From RGIG9608 sp045602425 (GTDB lineage Bacteria; Bacteroidota; Bacteroidia; Bacteroidales; Paludibacteraceae), in assembly GCA_045602425.1 (NCBI GenBank), contig JAZSBO010000025.1, forward strand, positions 1-64,000: 64,000 bases of DNA, written 5' to 3'. The notes under the pieces are model-generated. The model made no database searches, was not told the DNA's origin, and was given only the letters and a program-made list of their open reading frames with translations. Positions 8,153-16,686 of this stretch are shown piece after piece (the stretch's first letter is position 1; each line of letters starts with the position of its first letter). Both the position numbers and the translations under genes were made by a program.

Positions 8153-9901
8153 ATGAAAAAGTATTTTTCGTTCAAAAATATTGTTTCGACATTAGCAGTG
8201 TTGATTTTTATTATTGCCTATTTGTTTCTTGCGTTGGCTTATAAGGGACATTTTTCTTTTTGGGAAGGCAATAACTATTGGGAAGCGTCTGTTTCTTATT
8301 TTCTAAACTGTTTGCAACCTGCTGGTTTGACTCCTTACATTGCTAACTTTTTGCAGATGTTTTATCGATGGCATTATGTAGGTTGTGTCGTATTGATGTT
8401 GCCTGCTGTTGTTGTGGGGATTTCGTGTCGTTTGGTTTTTAAAATATTGCAGTTGCCTAATTCTGTTTTACCATTGACACTTTTGCCTGTTGTTGCTTTG
8501 TTGGAATTTCTTTTAGATAAATTATGCTTTTTGTCGGTAGGTTTTTATGTTGCGTGGTTTTATCTTGCCTTGGCAATATATGTGGTGTTTGTAAATGGAA
8601 AAAGTATTCGTAGTGCTATTGTCCTTTCGTTGTTGCTTTATCCGTTTTTGTTTTTCTTGTTGCCGTCTGGTTTCGTTATTCTGTTTTATTTGTTGTTGTT
8701 CGCAGTGGATATTTTGCTGCTTAAAGAGAGGAAACGTTCTGCGTTGATTTTGAAAAACTTATTTATGCTTTTGTTCGCTTTTTTAGTACCAATTGTGTGG
8801 AGTTTTTTGGTAAATAAATCTCTGCCTAACAATATTTATTCGCTTGATATTACGTTGTTTGAAGAGGGCTATCGGGCAAAGGTTTTATTCTTCTATTTTT
8901 TGCCATTTTTGTTTCTTTTGTTAGCATATTTTTATCGAAGAAGAACGCCGAAAATAAACCAGTGGTTTTTGTTTGTTGTTTCGTTGTTTGCAGTTGGATT
9001 AGTGATGTTTGGGTTTTCTGTTTACGAAAAAGAAAAAGGTTGGGAACGTTTTTTTTGTATAGAGTCGGCGTGCAACAATTGCGATTGGGACGAAGTTTTG
9101 TCGCTTTCGGAATGTCAGAAAACAAAAATTGACGACCTGTTTCCTTATACAGTAGTAGCACACGCTGCAAAAGGCGAATTGCCACAAAAAATGTTTGAAT
9201 ATCCGCTTACTGCAAAAGGAGTATTCTTCCCCGAATCGAATTTGAAAAATATTAATATACAAGCCAATGTGGCATTTTATCAAGCATGCGGAATGTTGAA
9301 TACGGCTATTGTTTACGCATTCCAAAATTCATCGATACGCACGAATGAATACGATGTGCTTACACTGAAACAATTGTCTTCTTTGAATGCTCTTGCAGGT
9401 GCCAAAAATGTTTCTGAAAAGTATTTGAATAAATTGCAAAACACTTTGTTTTATAATTCTTTTGTAGAAGAATGGAGCTCGTTTGAGTTTCCGAAAATTA
9501 ATATGGCAAATGCAGACTCTATTTTGTTCTTTAATTCGGGTGATAAGCATTTGGAATTGATTGAGTTACTCGATAGACAGTATAATCCAGTTGCCGCAGA
9601 TTTCTTGCTTTGTTCTTTGTTGAAAATGCGAGATAGCGACAATTTTGTAAAATATTTCTTTAAATATTATCCGTATCGAGAATGCGATGTGCTTCCAAAA
9701 GCGTATGAAGAATTTTTGGTGATGGCTCCAAAAGCAAATATTGCATTGCCAAATACCGATTTTAAAATTTCGGAAGCTACGAGAAAACGTTTCGAGCAAT
9801 TCTTGTCTATTTACACATCGAACTCTGATGACCGAATAAAAAAACTTCAACTCAAATCCTTTGCCGATACGTGGTTTTATTACGCAGTTTATGGAAAATG
9901 A
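8153..9901 (+). CDS. Polytopic membrane protein, DUF6057-like
   Basis: The protein has 582 residues. Its first ~300 residues are a series of hydrophobic helices rich in Leu, Phe and Tyr; the remainder is a soluble domain with a CNNCDW motif near its start, probably periplasmic. Wording such as FSFWEGNNYWEASVSYF resembles DUF6057, a Bacteroidales family of unknown function. It begins 8 bases after the thioesterase, so tsaD, thioesterase and this gene may form one transcript. An AT-rich inverted repeat follows at 9926-9970. No function is proposed. Confidence 0.6.
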   Translation: MKKYFSFKNIVSTLAVLIFIIAYLFLALAYKGHFSFWEGNNYWEASVSYFLNCLQPAGLTPYIANFLQMFYRWHYVGCVVLMLPAVVVGISCRLVFKILQLPNSVLPLTLLPVVALLEFLLDKLCFLSVGFYVAWFYLALAIYVVFVNGKSIRSAIVLSLLLYPFLFFLLPSGFVILFYLLLFAVDILLLKERKRSALILKNLFMLLFAFLVPIVWSFLVNKSLPNNIYSLDITLFEEGYRAKVLFFYFLPFLFLLLAYFYRRRTPKINQWFLFVVSLFAVGLVMFGFSVYEKEKGWERFFCIESACNNCDWDEVLSLSECQKTKIDDLFPYTVVAHAAKGELPQKMFEYPLTAKGVFFPESNLKNINIQANVAFYQACGMLNTAIVYAFQNSSIRTNEYDVLTLKQLSSLNALAGAKNVSEKYLNKLQNTLFYNSFVEEWSSFEFPKINMANADSILFFNSGDKHLELIELLDRQYNPVAADFLLCSLLKMRDSDNFVKYFFKYYPYRECDVLPKAYEEFLVMAPKANIALPNTDFKISEATRKRFEQFLSIYTSNSDDRIKKLQLKSFADTWFYYAVYGK

Positions 9902-9925
9902 TTAAAAAAATATATAAAATTTGGT

Positions 9926-9970
9926 AATTAAAAAATAAAGTACTTACTTTCTGAAGTTTATTTTTTAATT
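9926..9970. repeat. Perfect 14-bp AT-rich inverted repeat
   Basis: AATTAAAAAATAAA at 9926-9939 is matched exactly by its reverse complement at 9957-9970, leaving a 17-base loop. It sits between the DUF6057-like gene and the C10 protease ATG at 9988. It could be a weak bidirectional terminator or an element in the protease leader. Confidence 0.6.
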
Positions 9971-9987
9971 ATTTAAAGTTATGTATT

Positions 9988-11187
9988 ATGAAAAAGAGTC
10001 TTTTGTTAATTCCTTTTCTATTGCTTGCTTGTGATAATGAAAAGGTGGAAAATGTATCTCTTCTTACAGAAGAAGAAAGTGTGAATGTGGTAGAATTTGT
10101 TCAAGAAAAGTTGCCTGTTAGTGAAGATGTTGTCAAGGAGTTAGGGGTTGTGCTTAATACTATGGGCATGAAAAGTGATTTGGCGTTGATGTCGGTAGAT
10201 GTTTTGCAAAAGAAATCAATTGAAAAATTTTCTTTATGTAATACATATACAAATGAAGAATGTATACGAGAAGATACTTTATTGTATTTTTTAAATTTTG
10301 CAAATGGTGGTTATGCTATTTTAAATGCTAAAGATGAAAGTGACCCTATTATAGCAGTTGTCGGGCAAGGTTCTATTAGTTCTGATGAGTTTTTAGTTGA
10401 AGACTCTCTTAACCTTATACATCAATTGATTTTAGCTTATGTTTTAGATGAGAATAGAGTTGAAGAAGATGATGAACAGGTATTGACGTCGGCACCTCAA
10501 ATTAAAGCACTTCCATCGGGTGATTGGACTATAACAGAACAATATGGTCCTTTAATTTGTACGAAATGGCATCAAGGTGCTCCTTTTAATGAATTATTTA
10601 ATGGTAAAGCTGTAGGTTGTATAAGTTTGGCTATGGCACAAATTGTAGCGTATAAACAATATCCTTCTATTATTGATTTCCCTTTAGGAAATACTTGTAC
10701 TTGGGCTCAAATCAATAGTAAACAAAGGCCTACAACATCTGTAGAATGGAATTTCCTTCAACATTATTTGAGAAGTATATCAGATAGATGTAATACTGAA
10801 TATGGATACTATGAAAGTTCTGCGGGACTTGATGACTTAAAAACAGCAATGGGATCTTTAGGCTATAATACTGTACGAAGTCAATTGTATGCATTATCCG
10901 CTGTTAAAAACATGACTTCTTTAAATAAACCTGTATTTGCTTTAGGAATGAACGTCTCTAGTGGAAAAGGACATTGTTGGATTATTGATGGTTATCGAAA
11001 ATATAAAAAAGGTGTTTCTGTAAGAAATTATGTAAATTGTGTGATAGGTTGGGAAAATTATACTGCCTATGATGGTTGGTATCGCTCTGGAATATTTGAT
11101 CCGCATCATAGAGACGCTATTAGTGATTCAGAAGCACCTACTCGTTATGAAAGTTTAAAGTTAGTTACATATGCAAATCCTAATTAA
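9988..11187 (+). CDS. C10 family (streptopain-like) cysteine protease, lipoprotein
   Basis: The protein has 399 residues with a lipoprotein signal ending in LLLAC, so it is predicted to be tethered to a membrane. A Spi-type propeptide follows (about 75-150, with NFANGGYAILNAKD and IIAVVGQGS). The papain-like catalytic domain contains GKAVGCISLAMAQI with nucleophile Cys211 and GKGHCWIIDGY with His329. VIGWENYTAYDGWY is the C-terminal signature. These are the hallmarks of C10 proteases such as SpeB, Prevotella interpain and the Bacteroides fragilis Bfp enzymes, which are made as zymogens. It is followed at once by a small lipoprotein gene whose true start lies 10 bases past its stop. Confidence 0.92.
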   Translation: MKKSLLLIPFLLLACDNEKVENVSLLTEEESVNVVEFVQEKLPVSEDVVKELGVVLNTMGMKSDLALMSVDVLQKKSIEKFSLCNTYTNEECIREDTLLYFLNFANGGYAILNAKDESDPIIAVVGQGSISSDEFLVEDSLNLIHQLILAYVLDENRVEEDDEQVLTSAPQIKALPSGDWTITEQYGPLICTKWHQGAPFNELFNGKAVGCISLAMAQIVAYKQYPSIIDFPLGNTCTWAQINSKQRPTTSVEWNFLQHYLRSISDRCNTEYGYYESSAGLDDLKTAMGSLGYNTVRSQLYALSAVKNMTSLNKPVFALGMNVSSGKGHCWIIDGYRKYKKGVSVRNYVNCVIGWENYTAYDGWYRSGIFDPHHRDAISDSEAPTRYESLKLVTYANPN

Positions 11188-11197
11188 ATATAAAGAT

Positions 11198-11701
11198 ATG
11201 AAAGCAAAATCTTTTTTCTCACTTATATTTTGTTTGTTACTTGTTTCTTGTAATAATAATGAAATATTAGAAAATGAACTTGATACATTGTCATATTTAA
11301 AGGGGGTTTGGGAAGTTGATAAAGTATCAAGGGTTGAGTTGAATGCAAATGGTAAAGAAGAAATTGACAACTCAACTTTGTATGGTGGTGGTGTTGATTA
11401 TTTTGTTTTTGATGAGAATTTAACTTGTTATATTTGTAATCCTGCTATTAATCCTGAAGCCCCCTTTTTTCTTGTAAAGTATTCTTATAGTTACGATTCA
11501 GAATCACAAACAATAGCATCGGAAAATGGTGAAGAAAAAATTGTCTATACCATTAAAAACATTACAAGAAAATATTTGGTATTGGACAAAGATGTTACAA
11601 AGGAAGTAGGTAAACGTTGGCGACGCTATCGACTGAAAAAAATCACATGGGAAGAGTTTGAGAAAACGGAGCATTACAAAAAAGCCTACATAAAAGATTG
11701 A
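11198..11701 (+). CDS. Small lipoprotein, possible partner of the C10 protease
   Basis: The protein has 167 residues from the ATG of MKAKSFFSLIFCLLLVSC; an upstream TTG-type extension at 11171 would overlap the protease and spoil the signal peptide. The lipobox is LLVSC. The mature part opens with LKGVWEVDKVSRVEL, which looks like a lipocalin-type strand start, and ends in a charged tail. It is not recognised as a named family. Some C10 proteases of Bacteroides have an adjacent lipoprotein inhibitor, which suggests (inference only) that this protein restrains the protease. A strong terminator follows at 11718. Confidence 0.6.
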   Translation: MKAKSFFSLIFCLLLVSCNNNEILENELDTLSYLKGVWEVDKVSRVELNANGKEEIDNSTLYGGGVDYFVFDENLTCYICNPAINPEAPFFLVKYSYSYDSESQTIASENGEEKIVYTIKNITRKYLVLDKDVTKEVGKRWRRYRLKKITWEEFEKTEHYKKAYIKD

Positions 11702-11717
11702 AAATATGGCATTAAGT

Positions 11718-11745
11718 GAAGAACTTGCGAGTTCTTCTTTTTTTT
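11718..11745 (+). terminator. Rho-independent terminator ahead of the ilv operon
   Basis: A perfect 8-bp stem GAAGAACT / AGTTCTTC with a 4-base loop is followed directly by eight T. It closes the protease/lipoprotein unit. Its T-run overlaps the -33 region of the ilvD promoter. Confidence 0.85.
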
Positions 11746-11772
11746 GTGTGTCGCCGAAAAACATTAAATTTG
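11743..11772 (+). promoter_or_regulatory. Promoter for the ilvD operon
   Basis: TTTG at 11743-11746 and TAAATTTG at 11765-11772 are spaced by 18 bases, a good match to the Bacteroidetes housekeeping promoter. The leader to the ATG is only about 20 bases, too short for a leader-peptide attenuator. Confidence 0.65.
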
Positions 11773-11797
11773 CGTCTTATTTAAAGTTTAGAAGAAA

Positions 11798-13600
11798 ATG
11801 AAACATAAATTACGCTCATCGGCTTGTACCGAAGGTCGTCGCATGGCAGGGGCTCGTGCGTTGTGGGTTGCCAACGGAATGAAACGCGAACAGTTCGGTA
11901 AACCAATTATTGCTATCGTCAATTCGTTTACGCAATTTGTGCCCGGTCATACGCATTTGCACGAAATAGGTCAGATTGTAAAAGCAGAAATTGAAAAACT
12001 CGGTTGTTATGCGGCGGAGTTTAACACTATCGCTATCGACGATGGCATTGCAATGGGGCACGACGGAATGCTTTATTCGTTGCCAAGTAGAGACATTATT
12101 GCTGATTCGGTGGAATACATGGTCAATGCTCATAAAGCTGATGCAATGATTTGCATTTCGAATTGCGATAAAATCACTCCTGGAATGCTTATGGCAAGTA
12201 TGCGATTGAACATTCCTACGGTTTTTGTCTCGGGCGGACCAATGGAGTCGCATAAGATAAATGGCGAAAATGCCGATTTGATTACTGCAATGGTAAAAGC
12301 TGCTGATACCTCGGTGAGCGATAAGCAAATGGAGAATATCGAATCTTGTGCTTGTCCGGGTTGTGGCAGTTGTTCGGGAATGTTTACCGCAAATTCGATG
12401 AATAGTCTGACGGAGGCGATAGGTCTTTCGTTGCCGGGCAATGGAACGATTTTGGCAACGCACGTCAATCGTATACAACTATTTAAAGATGCGGCTGCGT
12501 TGATTGTAAAAAATGCGTTGAAGTATTACGAAGAAGGTGATGATAGCGTATTGCCAAAAAGCATTGCAACAAGAAGTGCTTTCTTGAATGCAATGACTTT
12601 GGATATTGCCATGGGAGGCTCTTCGAATACAATTTTACATCTTTTGGCTGTTGCCAATGAGGCAGAGGTTGATTTCAAAATGACGGACATCGATGCGTTG
12701 AGTCGCCGTGTACCTTGTTTGTGTAAATTGTCGCCAAATACGCAAAAGTATTCGATGCAAGAGTGTAATCGAGCAGGTGGAATTTTGAATATTATGGTAG
12801 AATTGGCAAAGGCAGATTTGCTTGATGTTTCGTGTCGACGCGTTAATGGACGCTCTTTGCAAGAGGATTTGGATATTTATGACATTACAAAATGTAATGT
12901 TTCTGACGAGGCAAAGCGAATTTATTCGAGTGCTCCAGCTGGTGTTTTTAGCAACAAAATGGGTTCGCAAAGCACCGTTTACTCTTCGCTTGATGAGGAC
13001 AGAGTGTCGGGTTGTATTCGTAATGTCGAAAATGCGTATAGCAAAGATGGCGGTTTGGCTGTGCTTTTCGGAAACATCGCTCAAGATGGCTGTGTGGTTA
13101 AAACGGCTGGTGTTGATGAAAGTATTTGGCATTTTAGAGGTACAGCAAAGGTTTTCGATTCACAAGAAGCAGCTTGTGAGGCTATTTTGGACGGAACAGT
13201 TCAGAGTGGCGATGTGGTAGTGATTACGCACGAAGGTCCAAAAGGCGGTCCGGGTATGCAAGAAATGCTTTACCCAACTTCGTATCTAAAAAGTCGTCAT
13301 TTGGGTAAAGAGTGTGCGTTGATTACTGATGGACGTTTCTCAGGAGGAACTTCGGGGTTGAGCATCGGGCATATTTCGCCAGAAGCAGCTGCAGGTGGGA
13401 ATATTGGAAAAATCGTCGATGGCGATGTGATAGAAATAGATATACCAAATCGTAGCATAAATGTGTTGCTTTCTGACGAGGAACTTGCAGCACGTCCTTA
13501 TCGCCCTGTGATGCGTCAGCGTGAGGTTTCAAAATCTTTGCGAGCGTATGCTTCGATGGTGAGTTCGGCCGACAAAGGTGGTGTGCGTATAGTTGAATAA
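11798..13600 (+). CDS. ilvD: Dihydroxy-acid dehydratase
   Basis: IlvD dehydrates 2,3-dihydroxy-isovalerate and -methylvalerate to the keto acids that precede valine and isoleucine. The protein has 600 residues, normal for the family. Iron-sulphur ligands are visible in SNCDKITPGM and in CACPGCGSCSGMFTANSMNS; GRFSGGTSGLSIGHISPEAA is the conserved C-terminal signature. It leads the operon that also carries ilvB and ilvN, but five glycan-type genes lie between. Its stop overlaps the TTG start of the next gene. ilvC and the leu genes are not in this window. Confidence 0.97.
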   Translation: MKHKLRSSACTEGRRMAGARALWVANGMKREQFGKPIIAIVNSFTQFVPGHTHLHEIGQIVKAEIEKLGCYAAEFNTIAIDDGIAMGHDGMLYSLPSRDIIADSVEYMVNAHKADAMICISNCDKITPGMLMASMRLNIPTVFVSGGPMESHKINGENADLITAMVKAADTSVSDKQMENIESCACPGCGSCSGMFTANSMNSLTEAIGLSLPGNGTILATHVNRIQLFKDAAALIVKNALKYYEEGDDSVLPKSIATRSAFLNAMTLDIAMGGSSNTILHLLAVANEAEVDFKMTDIDALSRRVPCLCKLSPNTQKYSMQECNRAGGILNIMVELAKADLLDVSCRRVNGRSLQEDLDIYDITKCNVSDEAKRIYSSAPAGVFSNKMGSQSTVYSSLDEDRVSGCIRNVENAYSKDGGLAVLFGNIAQDGCVVKTAGVDESIWHFRGTAKVFDSQEAACEAILDGTVQSGDVVVITHEGPKGGPGMQEMLYPTSYLKSRHLGKECALITDGRFSGGTSGLSIGHISPEAAAGGNIGKIVDGDVIEIDIPNRSINVLLSDEELAARPYRPVMRQREVSKSLRAYASMVSSADKGGVRIVE

Positions 13601-15269
13601 AATCTTGAAAAACATTGTATTAAATAGAAATCTTGTTGTTCAAACAGCACTTTTGTTGTTGGGAGCAGTGCTTTTTTTGCCAGGATTGGGTAGTGTGCAT
13701 TTGTTTGATTGGGACGAGATAAATTTTGCAGAATCGGCTCGTGAAATGATTGTTACGGGCGATTATCTGACCGTTCAAATCAACTTCAAACCATTTTGGG
13801 AAAAACCTCCACTTTTTATATGGATGCAGGTGCTTTCAATGAAAATTTTTGGCATTAATGAGTTTGCTGCACGTTTCCCTAATGCTATTTGTGGCATAGT
13901 AACAATGTTGGTGCTTTTCAATACTGGGAAAAGATTGAAAAACGAACGTTTTGGTTTGCTTTGGGTATTTGTGTATATCGCTTCGCTCACGCCGTTCTTC
14001 TACTTCAAATCGGGGATTATAGATCCTTGGTTCAACTTGTTTATTTTTCTTGGAACGTACTTTTTTGTTTGTTTTACCTCTCCGCGTGAGGAAAGAAATA
14101 AGTACTTACTGGTTGCCTTGTCTGCTTTCTTTTTAGGTTTGGCAGTGTTGACCAAAGGACCTGTTGGATTCTTGATTTTTCTGCTGACATTTGCGGTTTA
14201 TTTGTTAGTAAAACGCTTCAAAATCAGTTTTACTTGGACTCAAGTTTTGCTCTTTTTTGTGGTTCTTGGTTTTGTTGGCGGATTTTGGTTTCTGTTACAA
14301 ATAGTAAATGGTAATTTGTCTGTTATTCAGGATTTTATAGTTTATCAAATACGCCTTTTTGAAACAAAGGATGCTGGACATGGAGGTTTCTTACTATATC
14401 ATTTTGTGGTGTTGCTGATAGGAGTTTTTCCAGCATCGGCGTTTGCGTTGTTTACGTTTAGGAAAAACATTTTGCAAAAAGAATCTGATGAAAAAGTAGC
14501 TCATTTTTTCCGTTGGATGATGATACTTTTCTGGGTAGTTTTAATTTTGTTTACCATCGTACGAACAAAAATTATTCACTACTCATCGATGTGTTATTTC
14601 CCGTTGACATTTTTGACAACGTGGTATATCGAACGAATTATTGATAGAAAAGAATCTGTTCATTGGTCGGCAAAGGTGTTGATTGGACTTTTTGCTTTGA
14701 TTTTTTCGCTAGCAATAGCGATTGTTCCGTTTATTGATAGTTTGAAACATTTGCTTTTCCCCGTTGTAGATGAATTTACAAGAGGAAATTTGCAGGCTAC
14801 TTCACAATGGTATGGTTTTGAGTGGATTGTAGGTGTTATTTTGTTCGTAGGAACGATTTATTTTATTGCTTATGCTAATAAAAAAACTAAAAATGCAATC
14901 GTCGTATTGTTTGCATCTTCGCTAATTTTTATTTTTTCAACAATGCTTTTTGTTGTGCCACAGGTGGAAAAATATACGCAAGGAGCAATAATTGAATTTT
15001 ACGAAAGCAAGAAAGGCGAGGATTGCTATATGTTGTCGATGCACAAGAGTTATGCTCCATATTTTTATTCATCTCGTCAGCCTAAAAATAATTGTTCTGA
15101 TAAGCAATTTTTGTATCAAGGAGAATTGGATAAACCATGTTATTTTGTCGTACGTAATGTACAACGTACAATAAATAAATTCGAGGTGGAAGCAAGTGAT
15201 GCAGAACTTTTATATACAAAAAATGGATTTTCGTTTTATGTGCGTAATCCTCAAAAAACTTTAGAATGA
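13593..15269 (+). CDS. GT-C family glycosyltransferase (ArnT/PMT-like, GT39/GT83)
   Basis: This 558-residue integral membrane protein most likely starts at a TTG at 13593 inside the end of ilvD; no ATG precedes the first helix. The first periplasmic loop reads FDWDEINFAESAREM and FWEKPPLFIWMQ, where the acidic pair after the first helix is the usual catalytic/metal site of ArnT and protein mannosyltransferases, followed by FGINEFAARFPNA. These enzymes take a sugar from a polyprenyl-phosphate carrier on the periplasmic side and attach it to lipid A, glycan or protein. It overlaps the PAP2 gene by 4 bases. The acceptor is unknown. Confidence 0.85.
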   Translation: MNKILKNIVLNRNLVVQTALLLLGAVLFLPGLGSVHLFDWDEINFAESAREMIVTGDYLTVQINFKPFWEKPPLFIWMQVLSMKIFGINEFAARFPNAICGIVTMLVLFNTGKRLKNERFGLLWVFVYIASLTPFFYFKSGIIDPWFNLFIFLGTYFFVCFTSPREERNKYLLVALSAFFLGLAVLTKGPVGFLIFLLTFAVYLLVKRFKISFTWTQVLLFFVVLGFVGGFWFLLQIVNGNLSVIQDFIVYQIRLFETKDAGHGGFLLYHFVVLLIGVFPASAFALFTFRKNILQKESDEKVAHFFRWMMILFWVVLILFTIVRTKIIHYSSMCYFPLTFLTTWYIERIIDRKESVHWSAKVLIGLFALIFSLAIAIVPFIDSLKHLLFPVVDEFTRGNLQATSQWYGFEWIVGVILFVGTIYFIAYANKKTKNAIVVLFASSLIFIFSTMLFVVPQVEKYTQGAIIEFYESKKGEDCYMLSMHKSYAPYFYSSRQPKNNCSDKQFLYQGELDKPCYFVVRNVQRTINKFEVEASDAELLYTKNGFSFYVRNPQKTLE

Positions 15270-15943
15270 AAAAAGCGTTGTGGTTTTATATATTGTATGC
15301 TTTGTTTTTGTTTGGGTTAGGTCTGTTGATTTTTCTTAACGACAAAGCTACTTTGCACGAAATGCTGACCATTGATTGGATTTCAAAATGTAGTGAGAAT
15401 TTTATTTCATTTACTGATACGTTTTTCAAATATATTACGGAAATCGGGGGAAATATTCCTTTCGTTGTGGCGGCAGTGTTTTTGTTTGTCAGATTTGGCT
15501 ATTCTTATTTTTTATTGATTTCGCAATTGGCTGTAACAGTCGTTGTGCAACCCATAAAGCATATCTTGAACGTGCCTCGCCCAAAGGTGTTTTTTGCAGA
15601 AAACTTTCCAGATGTAGTTTTACATCAGGTTAGTGGCGTTAGTATGCATTCGATGTTTAGTTTTCCGAGCGGTCATACCGCAACGGTATTTGCATTTATG
15701 TTGGCACTTTCGCTTATTTGTAAGCGAACTTGGACTTCAATCGTTTTTCTTTTGATTGCGGTGTTAGTTGGATATTCTCGCATTTACCTTTCGCAACATT
15801 TTGCCGAAGATGTTTTTGCAGGTTCTATTATTGGTGTTGCGATGACGAGTTTGACGTATTTGTTTTACGTTCAAAAAAACTATGAATGGCAAAAAATGAA
15901 TATTGTTACAATTTATAAAATGAAATTAAAAAAAAATAAATAA
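15266..15943 (+). CDS. PAP2-family membrane phosphatase
   Basis: The protein has 225 residues and about six hydrophobic helices. The three PAP2 signature motifs are present: KHILNVPRPK, FSFPSGHTAT and SRIYLSQHFAEDVFAG, carrying the catalytic Arg, Ser-Gly-His and His. Members dephosphorylate undecaprenyl-diphosphate, lipid A or phosphatidylglycerol-phosphate. Between a GT-C transferase and a DPM-like GT2, a role in recycling the polyprenyl carrier or trimming lipid A phosphate is likely but is an inference. The start overlaps the previous stop (ATGA), and the stop overlaps the next ATG (TAATG). Confidence 0.9.
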   Translation: MKKALWFYILYALFLFGLGLLIFLNDKATLHEMLTIDWISKCSENFISFTDTFFKYITEIGGNIPFVVAAVFLFVRFGYSYFLLISQLAVTVVVQPIKHILNVPRPKVFFAENFPDVVLHQVSGVSMHSMFSFPSGHTATVFAFMLALSLICKRTWTSIVFLLIAVLVGYSRIYLSQHFAEDVFAGSIIGVAMTSLTYLFYVQKNYEWQKMNIVTIYKMKLKKNK

Positions 15944-16686
15944 TGATAAACGGAAAGAAAATAGTGGTAGTGATGCCGGCTTATAATGCCGAAAAAACGT
16001 TGGAACAGACTTACGCTGAAATACCAATGGACATTGTTGATGAGGTGATTCTTACTGATGATTGTAGCAAAGACAATACGGTAGAAAAAGCAAAATCGTT
16101 GGGAATAAAAGAGGTACTTGTTCATGAAAAGAACAAAGGCTATGGCGGAAATCAGAAAACGTGTTATAATCGTGCCCTCGAGATAGGTGCTGATATTGTA
16201 ATTATGGTTCATCCTGATTATCAATATACGCCGAAATTAGTGCATTCGATGGCATATATGATAGCAAATGGAGTTTATCCCGTTTGTTTGGCTTCGCGTA
16301 TTTTAGGGAAAGGTGCGTTGAAAGGTGGAATGCCGATAATTAAATACATTGCAAATCGTTGTTTGACTTTGGGACAAAACTTTTTGTTACATCAAAAACT
16401 ATCGGAGTATCATACTGGTTATCGTGCATTTTCGGCAGATGTTTTACGTGATATAAATTATAATGTGGCTTCGGACGACTTTATTTTTGACAACGAGATG
16501 TTGGCACAAATTTTTTATAAAGGTTACGAAATAGGCGAAGTAACTTGTCCGACAAAATATTTCGATGATGCATCTTCTATCAATTTCCGCCGAAGCAGTA
16601 TTTATGGTTTGGGAGTGATTCGGGTGTCGTTTTTGTATCGTTTGTGTAAGTGGCATTTAATGAAATCAAAATTGTTTAGAAGATGA
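15943..16686 (+). CDS. Glycosyltransferase family 2, dolichyl-phosphate-mannose-synthase-like
   Basis: This 247-residue soluble GT-A enzyme opens with VVVMPAYNAEKTLEQTYAEI, followed by the nucleotide-binding ILTDDCSKDNT and the HPDYQY segment in place of DXD. The FDNEMLAQIFYKGYEIGEV block is the late acidic motif. The pattern fits enzymes that move a hexose from a nucleotide sugar to a polyprenyl phosphate at the inner face of the membrane. With GtrA and GT-C genes in the same overlapping run, it is the probable donor-making step. Confidence 0.88.
   Translation: MINGKKIVVVMPAYNAEKTLEQTYAEIPMDIVDEVILTDDCSKDNTVEKAKSLGIKEVLVHEKNKGYGGNQKTCYNRALEIGADIVIMVHPDYQYTPKLVHSMAYMIANGVYPVCLASRILGKGALKGGMPIIKYIANRCLTLGQNFLLHQKLSEYHTGYRAFSADVLRDINYNVASDDFIFDNEMLAQIFYKGYEIGEVTCPTKYFDDASSINFRRSSIYGLGVIRVSFLYRLCKWHLMKSKLFRR

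Noticed and set aside
11816..12478. A 220-residue minus-strand frame inside ilvD
   Set aside because: It lies entirely antisense to a full-length, clearly conserved ilvD; its His/Arg/Cys-rich translation is typical of a shadow.
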